A stretch of DNA of 62,867 nucleotides from Budvicia aquatica DSM 5075 = ATCC 35567 (lineage in GTDB: Bacteria > Pseudomonadota > Gammaproteobacteria > Enterobacterales > Enterobacteriaceae): contig NZ_ATYS01000032.1 in the NCBI RefSeq assembly GCF_000427805.1, forward strand, positions 450-63,316, read 5' to 3'. This document shows positions 1-7,932 of this stretch, piece after piece (within the stretch, counting starts at the first letter, position 1; each line of letters begins with the position of its first letter). A model generated the notes under the pieces. The model ran no database searches and was not told the DNA's origin. It worked only from the letters and a program-made list of their open reading frames with translations. The position numbers and the translations under genes were made by a program.

Positions 1-213
1 TACGACCGGGGATATTGCCGTACCTATGGCCATCCTTACCGTTTTATGGTCATGGCAGTATTACTGCTTGCTCACCACACTTGCCCAAATGTCTGGAAAA
101 TCACGTCTGATGTCAGTGGTACTGAATGGCAACATGTCGCCGACTGGTTGCAGGCAGAGCTGGCCATAGTGATATCGCTTCCCACCGAAATATCAACAGG
201 AGTAAAACAATGA
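1..213 (+). CDS. Partial CDS, C-terminal 70 residues of an unknown protein
   Basis: The frame is open from the first base to TGA at 211-213, so the 5' part lies outside the window. The 70 visible residues contain a hydrophobic stretch (residues 15-24) and then a Trp-rich segment (VWK, EWQHVADW). I do not recognise the family. The stop overlaps the start of the next gene as ATGA, so the two are probably translationally coupled. The length of the frame and this coupling are the reasons for calling it a gene. It could be a small accessory or immunity-type protein, but nothing in the sequence proves that. Confidence 0.5.
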   Translation, partial: YDRGYCRTYGHPYRFMVMAVLLLAHHTCPNVWKITSDVSGTEWQHVADWLQAELAIVISLPTEISTGVKQ

Positions 214-518
214 ATCTGATTGCTCGCTTACTGTCACTGAAGTCACTGGAGAATGTTGATTTGATACACACAGTGCGAGTCACTCAATCAGCGTTTAACG
301 TTTTAACCACGTTGGGTAGTGAAGGTATTTTCTACCCGGCAACACAAAGTTCTGCTAATGCTGAGTATGTAATACTGGACCTTGAGTTTATCCGTGACCA
401 CCAATTGGATTTTGATAAACCGGCGTTTACTGAATGGTGCCGAACACATCTCTCTTTAAAGATGGCTGCGTTGCAACCTTTGTCTTATCTGTTTGTGATT
501 GGGACAGATGAGCGTTAA
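210..518 (+). CDS. Unknown 102-residue protein coupled to the upstream gene
   Basis: The start chosen is ATG 210, preceded by AGGAG at 198-202. The same frame is open further upstream, but that part lies inside the preceding gene and has no ribosome site. The protein starts MNLIARLLSLKSL, is mixed alpha/beta in character and has no obvious signal peptide. I cannot assign a family. The ATGA overlap with the upstream gene suggests that the two products are made in fixed ratio, as in small two-gene accessory modules. The function is unknown. Confidence 0.6.
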   Translation: MNLIARLLSLKSLENVDLIHTVRVTQSAFNVLTTLGSEGIFYPATQSSANAEYVILDLEFIRDHQLDFDKPAFTEWCRTHLSLKMAALQPLSYLFVIGTDER

Positions 519-593
519 TATTGGGATTAGAATGATGTTCACCTTTGGTCATTCGATTAAGCGTTCTGTAGTGGTAATTAATGTGTATAGTAA

Positions 594-989
594 TGTGTAT
601 ATGATAAATTCGATAAACATATAAAACTGAGATTCCAAAAGGCTTACAGCCCCATAGTCCTTATCTCGCTGGAGGAGTTTGCGTGGCTCGAAGCTATGCT
701 ACCTCAGGTCGAAGGAGCCGTACGCCCGGCCTTCGTACAGTTTGGCGGCAAAGATCGCAAACTGGATGCTCAGGACTACCGCTCAAAGCTGCCGCTAAAC
801 GAGTTTCAGCGCTTCACCGGTCTTTATATTGATGAACACGGAAATCGATATGAAAAAGTCCCCTATCAGGCGATGCTATTAGGCAAAGGCCAAAGAAACA
901 TTTCCGGCACGGATAAATGCGTCGCTGAAAAGTGCCGTTTGCATGAGGAAAAGTATCAGCAAATGGTAAAGCAGTATCAGGGGTTATAG
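594..989 (+). pseudogene. Probable 5'-truncated gene remnant, unknown family
   Basis: The frame is open from 594 to TAG/TAA-free sequence ending at 989. Peptide that looks protein-like (for example SLEEFAWLEAMLPQVEG) begins well before the first ATG at 696. That ATG has no ribosome binding site, and no ATG, GTG or TTG in frame lies between the upstream stop and 696. The C-terminal part is charged and contains two Cys (DKCVAEKC). The simplest reading is the 3' end of a larger gene that lost its beginning. A genuine 97-residue gene starting at 696 is possible but less likely. I do not recognise the family. Confidence 0.4.
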
Positions 990-1038
990 GCGAATTTCTG
1001 CTAGCGGAAACTCTCCTCAGAATGAAATAAGCGGCAAT

Positions 1039-1458
1039 TTAATCTGCCGACGCAATGGTTCTTATTTCAGTACCAGATTGAGACTGCTTGAATTCAACCG
1101 TGGTCACGCCGCCGGCAAAAGCAAGTTCAACCTCAAGGTTGTCGGGGCTATTCCACTTATAGCTAATCCAGAGCTGTCCGTCAGTAATGGTGTCATTGTA
1201 GTTGACCATCGACGGAATATTTTTTCGCAGACTTTTACCGTAATCTTCCGATAGGCTCTCTTCCCGATAGCTTTGATAACTCTCCGCCAGGCTTTTTCCG
1301 GCATACAAACAGGATGTCCCGCTGCTATATGGATCTTCACTGCCATCACTCTGTTTAAAGCTTAACTCGGTACAGTTGACCTTTGGCAGAGGAGCGCTAT
1401 AGGCCATCCCACTCAATCCGACCAACGCTAAGCAACCACAAATCAGCATTTTGTTCAT
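1039..1458 (-). CDS. Small secreted protein of unknown function
   Basis: This encodes 139 residues from ATG 1458. The N-terminus, MNKMLICGCLALVGLSGMAYSA, is a classical signal peptide with a likely signal peptidase I site after AYS-A. That favours this start over the in-frame one 24 codons upstream, which would bury the signal. The mature part has two Cys (PKVNCTE, SGTSCLY) that could form a disulfide. It is rich in Ser, Tyr and Glu. I see no enzyme motif. The protein is probably periplasmic. It stands alone between the remnant on its 3' side and yggL. Confidence 0.6.
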   Translation of the reverse strand: MNKMLICGCLALVGLSGMAYSAPLPKVNCTELSFKQSDGSEDPYSSGTSCLYAGKSLAESYQSYREESLSEDYGKSLRKNIPSMVNYNDTITDGQLWISYKWNSPDNLEVELAFAGGVTTVEFKQSQSGTEIRTIASAD

Positions 1459-1628
1459 TTTATTTGAATACCCACTATCCGTTTTAGGTAACTTACTGCC
1501 AGTTGCAGGAGTGGTCAAGGCACCGCCCAATGTTTAACCCCGGACCTATCTGAGTGAAACTTAGTCCTTAGGCTGGACGCTGTCGCCTATGGCAGGTAAT
1601 ATCCCTTTTTTTTAAAAAGGATGAAGTC

Positions 1629-1955
1629 ATGGCTATTACCCGCAGTCGTCGTTTACGTAAAAAATTACACCTTGATGAGTTCCAGGAGATCGGTTTTACC
1701 GTTAACTGGAATTTTGCTGAAGGCGCTACCGCCGAATCTATTGATAGCTTTCTGAATACCTTTATCAACGAAGTCGTTAACCCTAACGGTTTAGGCTTTG
1801 GCGGCAGTGGCTATTTAGACTGGGAAGGCATTATCTGCCTACAGAAAGTCGGTTCATGCACCGAAGAGCATAGAAAACTGATTGCTGACTGGTTAACCAA
1901 CAATGGCATGGCCAACGTTGAAACCAGCGAACTGTATGATATCTGGTGGGAATAA
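1629..1955 (+). CDS. yggL: YggL family (DUF469) 50S-associated protein
   Basis: The 108-residue product has the same length as E. coli YggL and its features: a basic N-terminus (MAITRSRRLRKKLHLDEF), the GFxVNWNF segment and the C-terminal DIWWE. The family is small and cytosolic and has been linked to the 50S ribosomal subunit. Its exact role is not settled. AAGGATG at 1618-1624 is the ribosome site for ATG 1629. In E. coli the gene follows trmB; here it is alone, followed by its own strong terminator. Confidence 0.93.
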   Translation: MAITRSRRLRKKLHLDEFQEIGFTVNWNFAEGATAESIDSFLNTFINEVVNPNGLGFGGSGYLDWEGIICLQKVGSCTEEHRKLIADWLTNNGMANVETSELYDIWWE

Positions 1956-1989
1956 TCCCGATTCCATAGCTTCATCATCAGTCCCCTTT

Positions 1990-2027
1990 TCAGCGGTGAA
2001 ATCACCCGGAACTCACCGCTGATTTTT
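1990..2027 (+). terminator. Rho-independent terminator of yggL
   Basis: A perfect 10-bp stem, TCAGCGGTGA (1990-1999) with TCACCGCTGA (2013-2022), is followed by five T. It lies 35 bp after the yggL stop. Confidence 0.85.
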
Positions 2028-2120
2028 ACAAACCTCAATCGTTCCCCACGCATTTTTTTTGATTGTAATTGAATCGTTTCGTCTATTGAGTATCAAAATG
2101 CGAAAACAACCGCAACTATA

Positions 2121-2134
2121 TTGATTAATATCAA
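2121..2134 (+). promoter_or_regulatory. FNR-type palindrome upstream of yidE
   Basis: TTGATTAATATCAA matches the FNR consensus TTGAT-N4-ATCAA at all ten positions. It overlaps a possible promoter with -35 TTGATT (2121-2126) and -10 TAACTA (2145-2150, spacer 18). That position would suit repression rather than class II activation. It is the only strong regulatory motif in the yggL-yidE gap. Binding is inferred, not shown. Confidence 0.5.
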
Positions 2135-2197
2135 TTTACCCAGCTAACTATTGCCCGTTTCGACGCCTCAGTCACATTATCCCCTTAGGTTTTCACT

Positions 2198-2296
2198 ATG
2201 ATTAATCTGGCTTATACACCCCTGTTCCGTATTGTCAGCCTCGCTACCTATCGCGCGGTTGCAGTGAAGGAAGGTAAACCTCTGCAAGGATTGTAA
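2198..2296 (+). CDS. Possible 32-residue leader ORF coupled to yidE
   Basis: The frame runs from ATG 2198 to TAA 2294-2296, ending 2 nt before the yidE ATG at 2299. The yidE ribosome site (AAGGA, 2286-2290) lies inside its last codons, so its translation would directly affect access to yidE. A weak AGG lies 9 bp before ATG 2198. The peptide begins [20 protein letters not shown] and is not rich in a single amino acid, so classical attenuation is unlikely. It is too short to prove from sequence alone. Confidence 0.35.
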   Translation: MINLAYTPLFRIVSLATYRAVAVKEGKPLQGL

Positions 2297-2298
2297 CA

Positions 2299-3951
2299 AT
2301 GAGTAATATAGCCCTGACAGTGAGCATATTGGCTCTGGTTGCTGTACTCGGTTTATGGATTGGCAGTTGGAAGATTCGCGGCGTCGGCTTAGGCATTGGT
2401 GGCGTACTGTTTGGCGGCATTATTGTTGGCCACTTCACCGATAACTATCAGATTGTTTTAGATAGTAATATGCTGCACTTCATTCAGGAGTTTGGCCTGA
2501 TTTTATTTGTCTATACCATCGGTATTCAGGTCGGTCCCGGTTTTTTCTCATCCCTGCGTCGTTCCGGGCTGCGTCTGAACGGTTTTGCCTGTTTATTGGT
2601 ACTGCTCGGCTGTTTAGTCACCGCCGGGCTGCACAAAATATTTGATATTCCCCTGCCGATAATTCTGGGTATATTCTCCGGTGCGGTAACCAATACCCCA
2701 TCCTTAGGTGCCGGTCAGCAGGTTTTGACCGATCTGCACGCTAACGGTCAACTGATTGACCAAATGGGTATGGCATATGCAATGGCTTATCCTTTCGGCA
2801 TCTGCGGCATCTTATTTGTGATGTGGACCATCCGGCTAATCTTTAAGATTAATATAGATAAGGAAGCTAAAGCATTTGATCAACAGTCCGGCGCGGCGGC
2901 GGATAATTTACAGACCATAAACATTCAAGTTTGTAACACTAACCTCAACGGATTACAGCTACAGGATATTCCGATTATCAGCGATGAAGGCGTAATCTGC
3001 TCTCGCCTGAAACGCGACAATTTACTGATGGTGCCTTCATCTTCAACGGTTATTCAGATGGGCGACCTGCTGCACCTTGTCGGTGACCGGAATTTATTGA
3101 ATCAGGCCAAGCTGCTGATCGGTAATGAGGTTGACGTTTCTTTATCGACCCGCACCAGCGACCTGCAAATGGCCCGCGTGGTGATTACCAGTGATAAAGT
3201 GCTGGGTAAGAAGATTGTCGATCTCAATCTTCATCGCTATGACGTGGTTATTTCACGTATCAACCGGGCCGGCGTTGAGCTGATTCCGGGCCGTAGCGTA
3301 TCGCTGCACTTCGGCGATATCGTCAATCTGGTTGGTAAGCCGTCGTCTATTGATACCGTGGCAGACATTCTGGGTAACGCTCAGCAAAAGCTCCAACAGG
3401 TACAGATGCTGCCGGTGTTTATCGGTATCGGGCTTGGAGTTCTATTAGGGTCTATCCCATTGTTTATTCCCGGCTTCCCTGCCGCTCTGCGTTTAGGTCT
3501 GGCCGGCGGTCCGTTGGTTATTGCGCTGATTCTGGGGCGAATCGGTAGCATCGGTAAGCTCCACTGGTTTATGCCCCCCAGCGCCAACCTCGCTCTCAGA
3601 GAATTAGGTATCGTACTGTTTTTATCGGTAGTCGGATTTAAGTCCGGCGCCAGCTTTATTGATACGTTATTGAACGGTGATGGCGTTATCTGGATGGGAT
3701 ACGGTGCCCTTATTACGGTCGTTCCGCTGTTGGTGGTCGGATTTATGGCCCACTGGCTGACCAAGATGAATTATTTAACCATCTGCGGCCTGCTGGCGGG
3801 TTCAATGACCGATCCCCCCGCGTTGGCCTTCGCTAACGGTATGCACCCGACCAGCGGTGCGGCAGCGCTGTCTTATGCTACCGTTTATCCGTTGGCGATG
3901 TTCTTAAGGATTATGTCACCGCAGATTTTGGCATTGTTGTTTTGGGTTTGA
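2299..3951 (+). CDS. yidE: YidE/AspT-family inner-membrane transporter
   Basis: The 550 residues match E. coli YidE (553) across the whole length. The layout is five to six N-terminal membrane segments, two central cytosolic RCK_C/TrkA_C-type domains (about residues 205-290 and 290-370, each with a GDxxxLVG element such as MGDLLHLVG and FGDIVNLVG), then a second membrane half. Each half carries the duplicated AspT/YidE motifs ([23 protein letters not shown]). The family includes the AspT aspartate:alanine exchanger, but the YidE substrate is unknown. The start is set by AAGGA at 2286-2290. An FNR-type site and a leader ORF lie upstream. Confidence 0.95.
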   Translation: MSNIALTVSILALVAVLGLWIGSWKIRGVGLGIGGVLFGGIIVGHFTDNYQIVLDSNMLHFIQEFGLILFVYTIGIQVGPGFFSSLRRSGLRLNGFACLLVLLGCLVTAGLHKIFDIPLPIILGIFSGAVTNTPSLGAGQQVLTDLHANGQLIDQMGMAYAMAYPFGICGILFVMWTIRLIFKINIDKEAKAFDQQSGAAADNLQTINIQVCNTNLNGLQLQDIPIISDEGVICSRLKRDNLLMVPSSSTVIQMGDLLHLVGDRNLLNQAKLLIGNEVDVSLSTRTSDLQMARVVITSDKVLGKKIVDLNLHRYDVVISRINRAGVELIPGRSVSLHFGDIVNLVGKPSSIDTVADILGNAQQKLQQVQMLPVFIGIGLGVLLGSIPLFIPGFPAALRLGLAGGPLVIALILGRIGSIGKLHWFMPPSANLALRELGIVLFLSVVGFKSGASFIDTLLNGDGVIWMGYGALITVVPLLVVGFMAHWLTKMNYLTICGLLAGSMTDPPALAFANGMHPTSGAAALSYATVYPLAMFLRIMSPQILALLFWV

Positions 3952-4028
3952 TATTAGGATAAGTCCAGAGGCGGCTAATTCCAGATTGGCGTAGATTTCG
4001 TCCGCAAAAAGAACGTTGAGATAACCAT

Positions 4029-4050
4029 TAGCCTAGTTACCACTAGGCTA
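4029..4050 (+). terminator. Hairpin after yidE, probable terminator
   Basis: An 8-bp stem, TAGCCTAG (4029-4036) with CTAGGCTA (4043-4050), has a 6-nt loop and lies 78 bp after the yidE stop. The T-tract is poor, so termination may be weak. Confidence 0.5.
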
Positions 4051-4057
4051 TTCACCT

Positions 4058-4160
4058 CGTCATCGGGTTGAAAACGGAATGCGTAGTCGTCGGCCAATTA
4101 ACGCACTCTAAGTGATGTTGGTCAGCTAAAATCTGGATCCCGTTTTTCAACCGGATGACG
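4058..4160 (+). repeat. Dispersed palindromic repeat, diverged copy
   Basis: The copy begins CGTCATCGGGTTGAAAACGG and ends with GGATCCCG...CGGATGACG. It contains the family core TCAGCTAAAATCTGGATCC. It belongs to the same family as 6335-6720, 12582-12671, 17856-17883 and 61382-61498, but its ends have drifted. It lies between convergent genes (yidE and the GNAT gene), the usual position for such repeats. Confidence 0.75.
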
Positions 4161-4256
4161 ACATAATAGGCTGGGACCGAACTGAAACATAGCAGGCTTA
4201 TATGATGTAAAGATGCTTAATATGACGTCCATAAGCCCCGTCATGCCTGCACTAAC

Positions 4257-4739
4257 TTAAATCTTCTTCTGCCAGAACATTGCACCGCCCATCGCCGGGT
4301 CCAGCTCATAACCGGCAAAACCAAATTTGCGGTAGCTGGCTTTGGCAATATCATTGCCCTCCAAAACTTCCAGCGTGATTTTGCAACACCCTTTCTGTTT
4401 AGCAAACTGCTCTACTTTATCCAGCATTTTCTGGCTCAGGCCTAGCCCGCGATATTCGGCACTCACCGCAACATCATGAATATTGACCAACGGCTGGCAG
4501 GCAAAGGTAGAAAACCCAAAAAAGCAGTTAATCAGGCCGGCAGGCTTACCATCAACATAGGCCATGACGCTAAAAGCGTGGGGCAGCTTAGCCAGCTCAC
4601 TGACCAGATTGCTTTTCACCTGTGGTTTTAGCGCTTCTCCGCCGCCCATAGGGTCAAGCGCATAGCCGTTTAATAAACCGACCAAGTCTTCGCCCTGTGC
4701 CGCATTGGTGTAATCAACCATGATGATATTAATGCTCAT
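4257..4739 (-). CDS. GNAT-family N-acetyltransferase
   Basis: The 160-residue product has the GNAT fold signature: VNIHDVAVSAEYRGLGLSQKML, with motif A as RGLGLS, which binds acetyl-CoA, followed by a C-terminal ASYRKFGFAGYEL segment (motif B type). The substrate cannot be read from the sequence. The start at 4739 follows an AAGG-like site (minus strand, near 4742-4745). The gene is monocistronic and cytosolic. It is not the ribosomal RimI type, and its neighbours give no clue to its substrate. Confidence 0.85.
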   Translation of the reverse strand: MSINIIMVDYTNAAQGEDLVGLLNGYALDPMGGGEALKPQVKSNLVSELAKLPHAFSVMAYVDGKPAGLINCFFGFSTFACQPLVNIHDVAVSAEYRGLGLSQKMLDKVEQFAKQKGCCKITLEVLEGNDIAKASYRKFGFAGYELDPAMGGAMFWQKKI

Positions 4740-4804
4740 AAAAGGTTATTTTCCTGATTGTTATTAAATAAAAATGGAGAGTCTAAAAAGTAATGCGCAG
4801 CTAA

Positions 4805-5803
4805 TCAGTCGGGTTGGCTTTTATTCTTCTGCCGGATTTTATCGTGCATAACAGCGTTAAGCGCAGAGGTGCTGCGATAAAGCACTTTAGCTGAAGGCAC
4901 ATCTGACGCAGCGGGATCCAGATGGGCGTCCTGATCGTCGAAAAAGATATGGGGATTGAACGCCTTTAGAAACCGCGCCTTTTGTAATCCGCCCAAAAAG
5001 AAAATCTCATCAACATAAACGCCCCAATTTCTCAGGGTTTTTATCACCCGCATTTCTGCCGGGCTGTTTCGGGCCGTTATCAACGCAATGCGTACCGGTG
5101 AATATTCAATGCGCCCCGGTAAGCGCTCTTGAATTTTAGACAACTTAATCAATAATTTGGCATGCGGTCCCGGCTCAAGGGGGATATCCTGCCGCTCGTC
5201 TTCCGACTGATGAAAAGCGTCCAGTCCGTGAGTCTGATTAATCAGTTCGCTGGTATCATCAAAAATCACCGCATCGCCGTCAAAGGCAAATCTGACCTGA
5301 GTTTCAGTGCACTGAAATGCCTGCGTTGGCGGCGGGCGCATCACGGCGGCTGCGCACTGATTAGTATCAATAACCCGCTGGGCATCATCTTCATTGGTCG
5401 TCAAAAACAGATCGACATAAAAAGCGTCGAGATAATGAGTTACCGCTTCGCCCGCGGTAAACGCTGAGCGGGTAATATTTAAGCCACGGCGGCGGATCTC
5501 TTTCAAAACCCGATATCCGGTTTCCGGGCTATTGCGCGATATCACGACTACTTCAACTATCGGCTGTGGGTCATCGGCTTTTTTATGATCATTTAACGCC
5601 AACAACGCTTTGACCAAAGGCATACCGGTGCCATCCGGCAAGGGTTGTGATTCATTCTCCAGCATATAGCGCCGGTAATGTTCCATTGCTGAATCCGGAT
5701 CGTTTTTCCGCTGTTGATTGAATACGCCATCAGCAACGGACAGGTCAAATAACGCAGTGGCTGATATACCAATAACCAGCGTTTCTGATAGATCAATTGC
5801 CAT
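4805..5803 (-). CDS. Cytosolic 5'-nucleotidase, NT5C1 type
   Basis: The start is ATG 5803 (MAIDLSETLVIGISATALFD), preceded by AAGGAA on the minus strand at about 5809-5814, giving 332 residues. The frame stays open 15 codons further upstream without a ribosome site. Residues resemble the 5'-nucleotidase family PF06189 known from animal cytosolic NT5C1 enzymes: the SATALFDLS segment, the central VISRNSPETGYRVLKEI stretch, and DGDAVIFDDTSELI with the aspartates expected of a HAD-like phosphatase, then ITARNSPAEMRVIKTL and FFDDQDAHLD. It should hydrolyse nucleoside monophosphates. It lies 51 bp downstream of the small gene at 5855-6178, probably as one transcript. Confidence 0.8.
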   Translation of the reverse strand: MAIDLSETLVIGISATALFDLSVADGVFNQQRKNDPDSAMEHYRRYMLENESQPLPDGTGMPLVKALLALNDHKKADDPQPIVEVVVISRNSPETGYRVLKEIRRRGLNITRSAFTAGEAVTHYLDAFYVDLFLTTNEDDAQRVIDTNQCAAAVMRPPPTQAFQCTETQVRFAFDGDAVIFDDTSELINQTHGLDAFHQSEDERQDIPLEPGPHAKLLIKLSKIQERLPGRIEYSPVRIALITARNSPAEMRVIKTLRNWGVYVDEIFFLGGLQKARFLKAFNPHIFFDDQDAHLDPAASDVPSAKVLYRSTSALNAVMHDKIRQKNKSQPD

Positions 5804-5854
5804 GATGTTCCTTTTTAACCCAGGCTCGTTAGTCAACGACCCGATCATTAAGTA

Positions 5855-6178
5855 TTAAATAAAGCAGGTTCCGAAGTTATCACCCATGCTGTCAGAGAAT
5901 TTATTAAACTCTGCCCAACTGGCTTCCAGATCCTGATTTTTGATAGTCGAGCCCAGTTTTTCCAGTGCTGTGCTAATCGCCTGACAGCTATCAAAATGGT
6001 CCCGATTAAGTTGGTGTAATTCCGGCAGGATGCTGTCGGTAATTTCAGCTTTAAGCGCTTCGATTTGTTCCGCGTCCTGTCCTTGCTCCTGTATTTGGGT
6101 AAGAGCATCGCGGATTTGATCTTCAAGTACCGCAGCCCTAAAAATGTGTTCTGTTTTTGGATTATCTAGATTCAGCAT
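5855..6178 (-). CDS. Unknown 107-residue acidic helical protein
   Basis: The start is ATG 6178 with AAAGGG on the minus strand at about 6185-6190; an ATG 6 codons upstream is less well placed. The protein is acidic and predicted helical, with long Glu/Gln-rich stretches (LTQIQEQGQDAEQIEALKAEI) and no membrane segment. A single Cys in the middle and one at the C-terminus (GTCFI) are not part of a recognised motif. It precedes the 5'-nucleotidase by 51 bp on the same strand, so it may share a transcript. The family is not recognised. Confidence 0.6.
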   Translation of the reverse strand: MLNLDNPKTEHIFRAAVLEDQIRDALTQIQEQGQDAEQIEALKAEITDSILPELHQLNRDHFDSCQAISTALEKLGSTIKNQDLEASWAEFNKFSDSMGDNFGTCFI

Positions 6179-6334
6179 CGCTCGCCCTTTATGCACAGAC
6201 AGATGATATTATTTGCCTAACCATAATTTGGCCTAACTATAACCAATCACCATTAAAACCATAAAGAAAAAATCATCCCTAAAGCCTAATATTTATCAGT
6301 TAAGCATTTCTAATGCCCGGTGACTCGTCTAAAT

Positions 6335-6720
6335 CGTCATTCCCGCCAAAGCGAGGAGCCAAGGTTTTAGCTCACAAAGGCGTACTTGGCCCAAGGGCTG
6401 GATCCCGTTTTTCAACGGGATGACGAAGAAATTTGACCCTCTTTATTCCCATTTTTCAATCGGCGACGCAGAAGCCTCTCCCCTCGTCATCCCCGACAAA
6501 GCGAGGAGCCAAGGTTTTAGCTCACAAACGCGTACTTGGCCTAAGGGCTGGATCCCGTTTTTCAACGGGATGACGAAGAAATTTGGCCCTCTTTATTCCC
6601 GTTTTACAATCGGCGACGCAGAAGCCTCTCCCCTCGTCATCCCCGCCAAAGCGAGGAGCCAAGGTTTTAGCTCACAAACGCGTACTTGGCCTAAGGGCTG
6701 GATCCCGTTTTTCAACGGAT
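6335..6720 (+). repeat. 150-bp direct repeat, 2.6 copies, built on the dispersed palindrome
   Basis: Copies start at 6335, 6485 and 6635, exactly 150 bp apart. Each begins CGTCAT(T/C)CCCG, followed by a conserved core with AAGGTTTTAGCTCACAAA and CTTGGCC(C/T)AAGGGCTGGATCCCG, then a palindromic end TTTTTCAACGGGATGACG and a 59-bp linker. The third copy breaks off after CAACGGAT at about 6720. Copies differ by only a few bases, so the amplification is recent. An ORF of 140 codons across the array is a by-product of the repeat length, which is divisible by three. Confidence 0.9.
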
Positions 6721-6778
6721 GGCGGCAGGGTTACTTTTTCTCACTCCGCTCTTCCGGCGGTGGTTCAACGGCAAAAAA

Positions 6779-6794
6779 TGTGATCGACATTAGA
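6779..6794 (+). promoter_or_regulatory. Possible CRP half-conserved site upstream of murQ
   Basis: TGTGATCGACATTAGA has one perfect TGTGA half-site and a poor second half. It is centred about 80 bp before the predicted murQ start point, a distance used by class I CRP sites. MurNAc genes in E. coli are CRP-controlled, which makes this plausible but not more. Confidence 0.25.
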
Positions 6795-6831
6795 TATATG
6801 CGGATTAGTACGCTCTGTCTCCTGATGAGGT

Positions 6832-6879
6832 TTGAAATATAATTTCATTGAATGTATATTTTATTGAAATTGCATTTCA
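6832..6879 (+). promoter_or_regulatory. murQ operon promoter with two 15-bp operators
   Basis: The promoter is TTGAAA (-35, 6832-6837), a 17-bp spacer and TATATT (-10, 6855-6860). Two perfect palindromes of the form TGAAAT-N3-ATTTCA lie at 6833-6847 (over the -35) and 6865-6879 (over the start region). Their centres are 32 bp apart, about three helical turns. The layout TGNAAT-N3-ATTNCA resembles operators of RpiR-family regulators such as HexR. The likely binder is the RpiR-type protein encoded at 9307-10149, acting as a repressor released by MurNAc-6-phosphate. Confidence 0.75.
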
Positions 6880-6900
6880 CCATATTTTATCAAAAGCCCA

Positions 6901-7827
6901 ATGAAGAGCCATATGAAAAATAACGATCTGACTTCCTGTTTGAACAGCGAACTGAATCCTGACACTATCGGTCTCTCCGATATGGACACCCGGAGCCTGC
7001 TGACAACCATCAATCAGGCAGATTCCACCGTTGCTGAAATTATCCGTCAGGTCATTCCGGATATCAGCGCTGCCATTGACCAAATTGCCACCCGAATAGC
7101 GCAAGGCGGTCGGTTATTTTATGTCGGTGCCGGCACCAGCGGTAGATTAGCGGTACTGGACAGCGCTGAATGCCCGCCGACGTTTGGCACAGACCCCGAG
7201 CTGGTTCAATCAATCATCGCGGGCGGTCATGCCGCCATGTTGCACGCCGTTGAAAATGTAGAAGACAGCGCTACAGAATCCATCGTTGAATTAAAACAGC
7301 GCAATGCCTGTGCCGATGACATTATCATCGGTCTGGCAGCCAGCGGCCGTACGCCATTTACTCTGGCGGCGATTGAGTATGGTAACCAGTTGGGTGCTCT
7401 GACTATCGCGATTACAACCCGCGGCCCCGGCCCGATTAGCCAAATAGCTCAAATGGCCATTTCACCGGATGTAGGGCCTGAAGTTCTGTCAGGATCTACC
7501 CGAATGAAAAGCGGTACCGCGCAAAAGATGATGCTGGGCATGATCAGCACCGGCGTGATGGTAAGGCTGGGCAAAGTTCACCGTAACCTGATGGTTGACG
7601 TTATTGCCAGCAACGAAAAGCTTGAACGCCGTGCAGAGCGGATTGTCAGCGAGATCTGCGGAATCAGTCAGTCAGAAGCGGCCCGATATCTGTCATATGT
7701 TGATTACAAACCACGGCTGGCCATTTTAATGAATGAGCTTGGTGTCAGTGTGGAAACGGCAAAAAGCATTGCCGAACAGCAAAAGTATCGCTCCCTTCAG
7801 CAGCAGCTAAATGATAATGCGGCTTAG
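6901..7827 (+). CDS. murQ: N-acetylmuramic acid 6-phosphate etherase
   Basis: MurQ cleaves the lactyl ether of MurNAc-6-P to give GlcNAc-6-P and D-lactate in cell wall recycling. The SIS-domain signature GAGTSGRLAVLDSAECPPTFG is intact, including the glutamate of the family's catalytic motif. ISPDVGPEVLSGSTRMKSGTAQK and VHRNLMVDV follow in the expected order. The length of 308 is close to the 298 of E. coli. Either ATG 6901 or ATG 6913 may be the start; GAAGAG at 6903-6908 would serve the second. The gene is first in a murQ-murP-murR-like-permease cluster. Confidence 0.96.
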   Translation: MKSHMKNNDLTSCLNSELNPDTIGLSDMDTRSLLTTINQADSTVAEIIRQVIPDISAAIDQIATRIAQGGRLFYVGAGTSGRLAVLDSAECPPTFGTDPELVQSIIAGGHAAMLHAVENVEDSATESIVELKQRNACADDIIIGLAASGRTPFTLAAIEYGNQLGALTIAITTRGPGPISQIAQMAISPDVGPEVLSGSTRMKSGTAQKMMLGMISTGVMVRLGKVHRNLMVDVIASNEKLERRAERIVSEICGISQSEAARYLSYVDYKPRLAILMNELGVSVETAKSIAEQQKYRSLQQQLNDNAA

Positions 7828-7932
7828 ATGCGATCGATGGCTCCATACGGTATATCGACAATTTGTACCTACAATCAGTATCTACAATAGATAACAGCAA
7901 ACACCCGTTCGTCTCCTTATAAGGTGAATACC

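Noticed and set aside
126-209. Earlier start for the second gene
   Set aside because: Lies in another frame over the end of the first gene; AGGAG favours ATG 210.
6335-6720. Possible CRISPR array
   Set aside because: Units are 150 bp, fully conserved across repeat and linker, with no variable spacers and no cas genes.
6420-6842. 140-codon ORF with repeated peptide
   Set aside because: It arises because the 150-bp repeat has a length divisible by three; it has no ribosome site and reads through palindromes.
7924-7932. GTG start for murP
   Set aside because: The GTG forms part of the AAGG ribosome site for ATG 7933.
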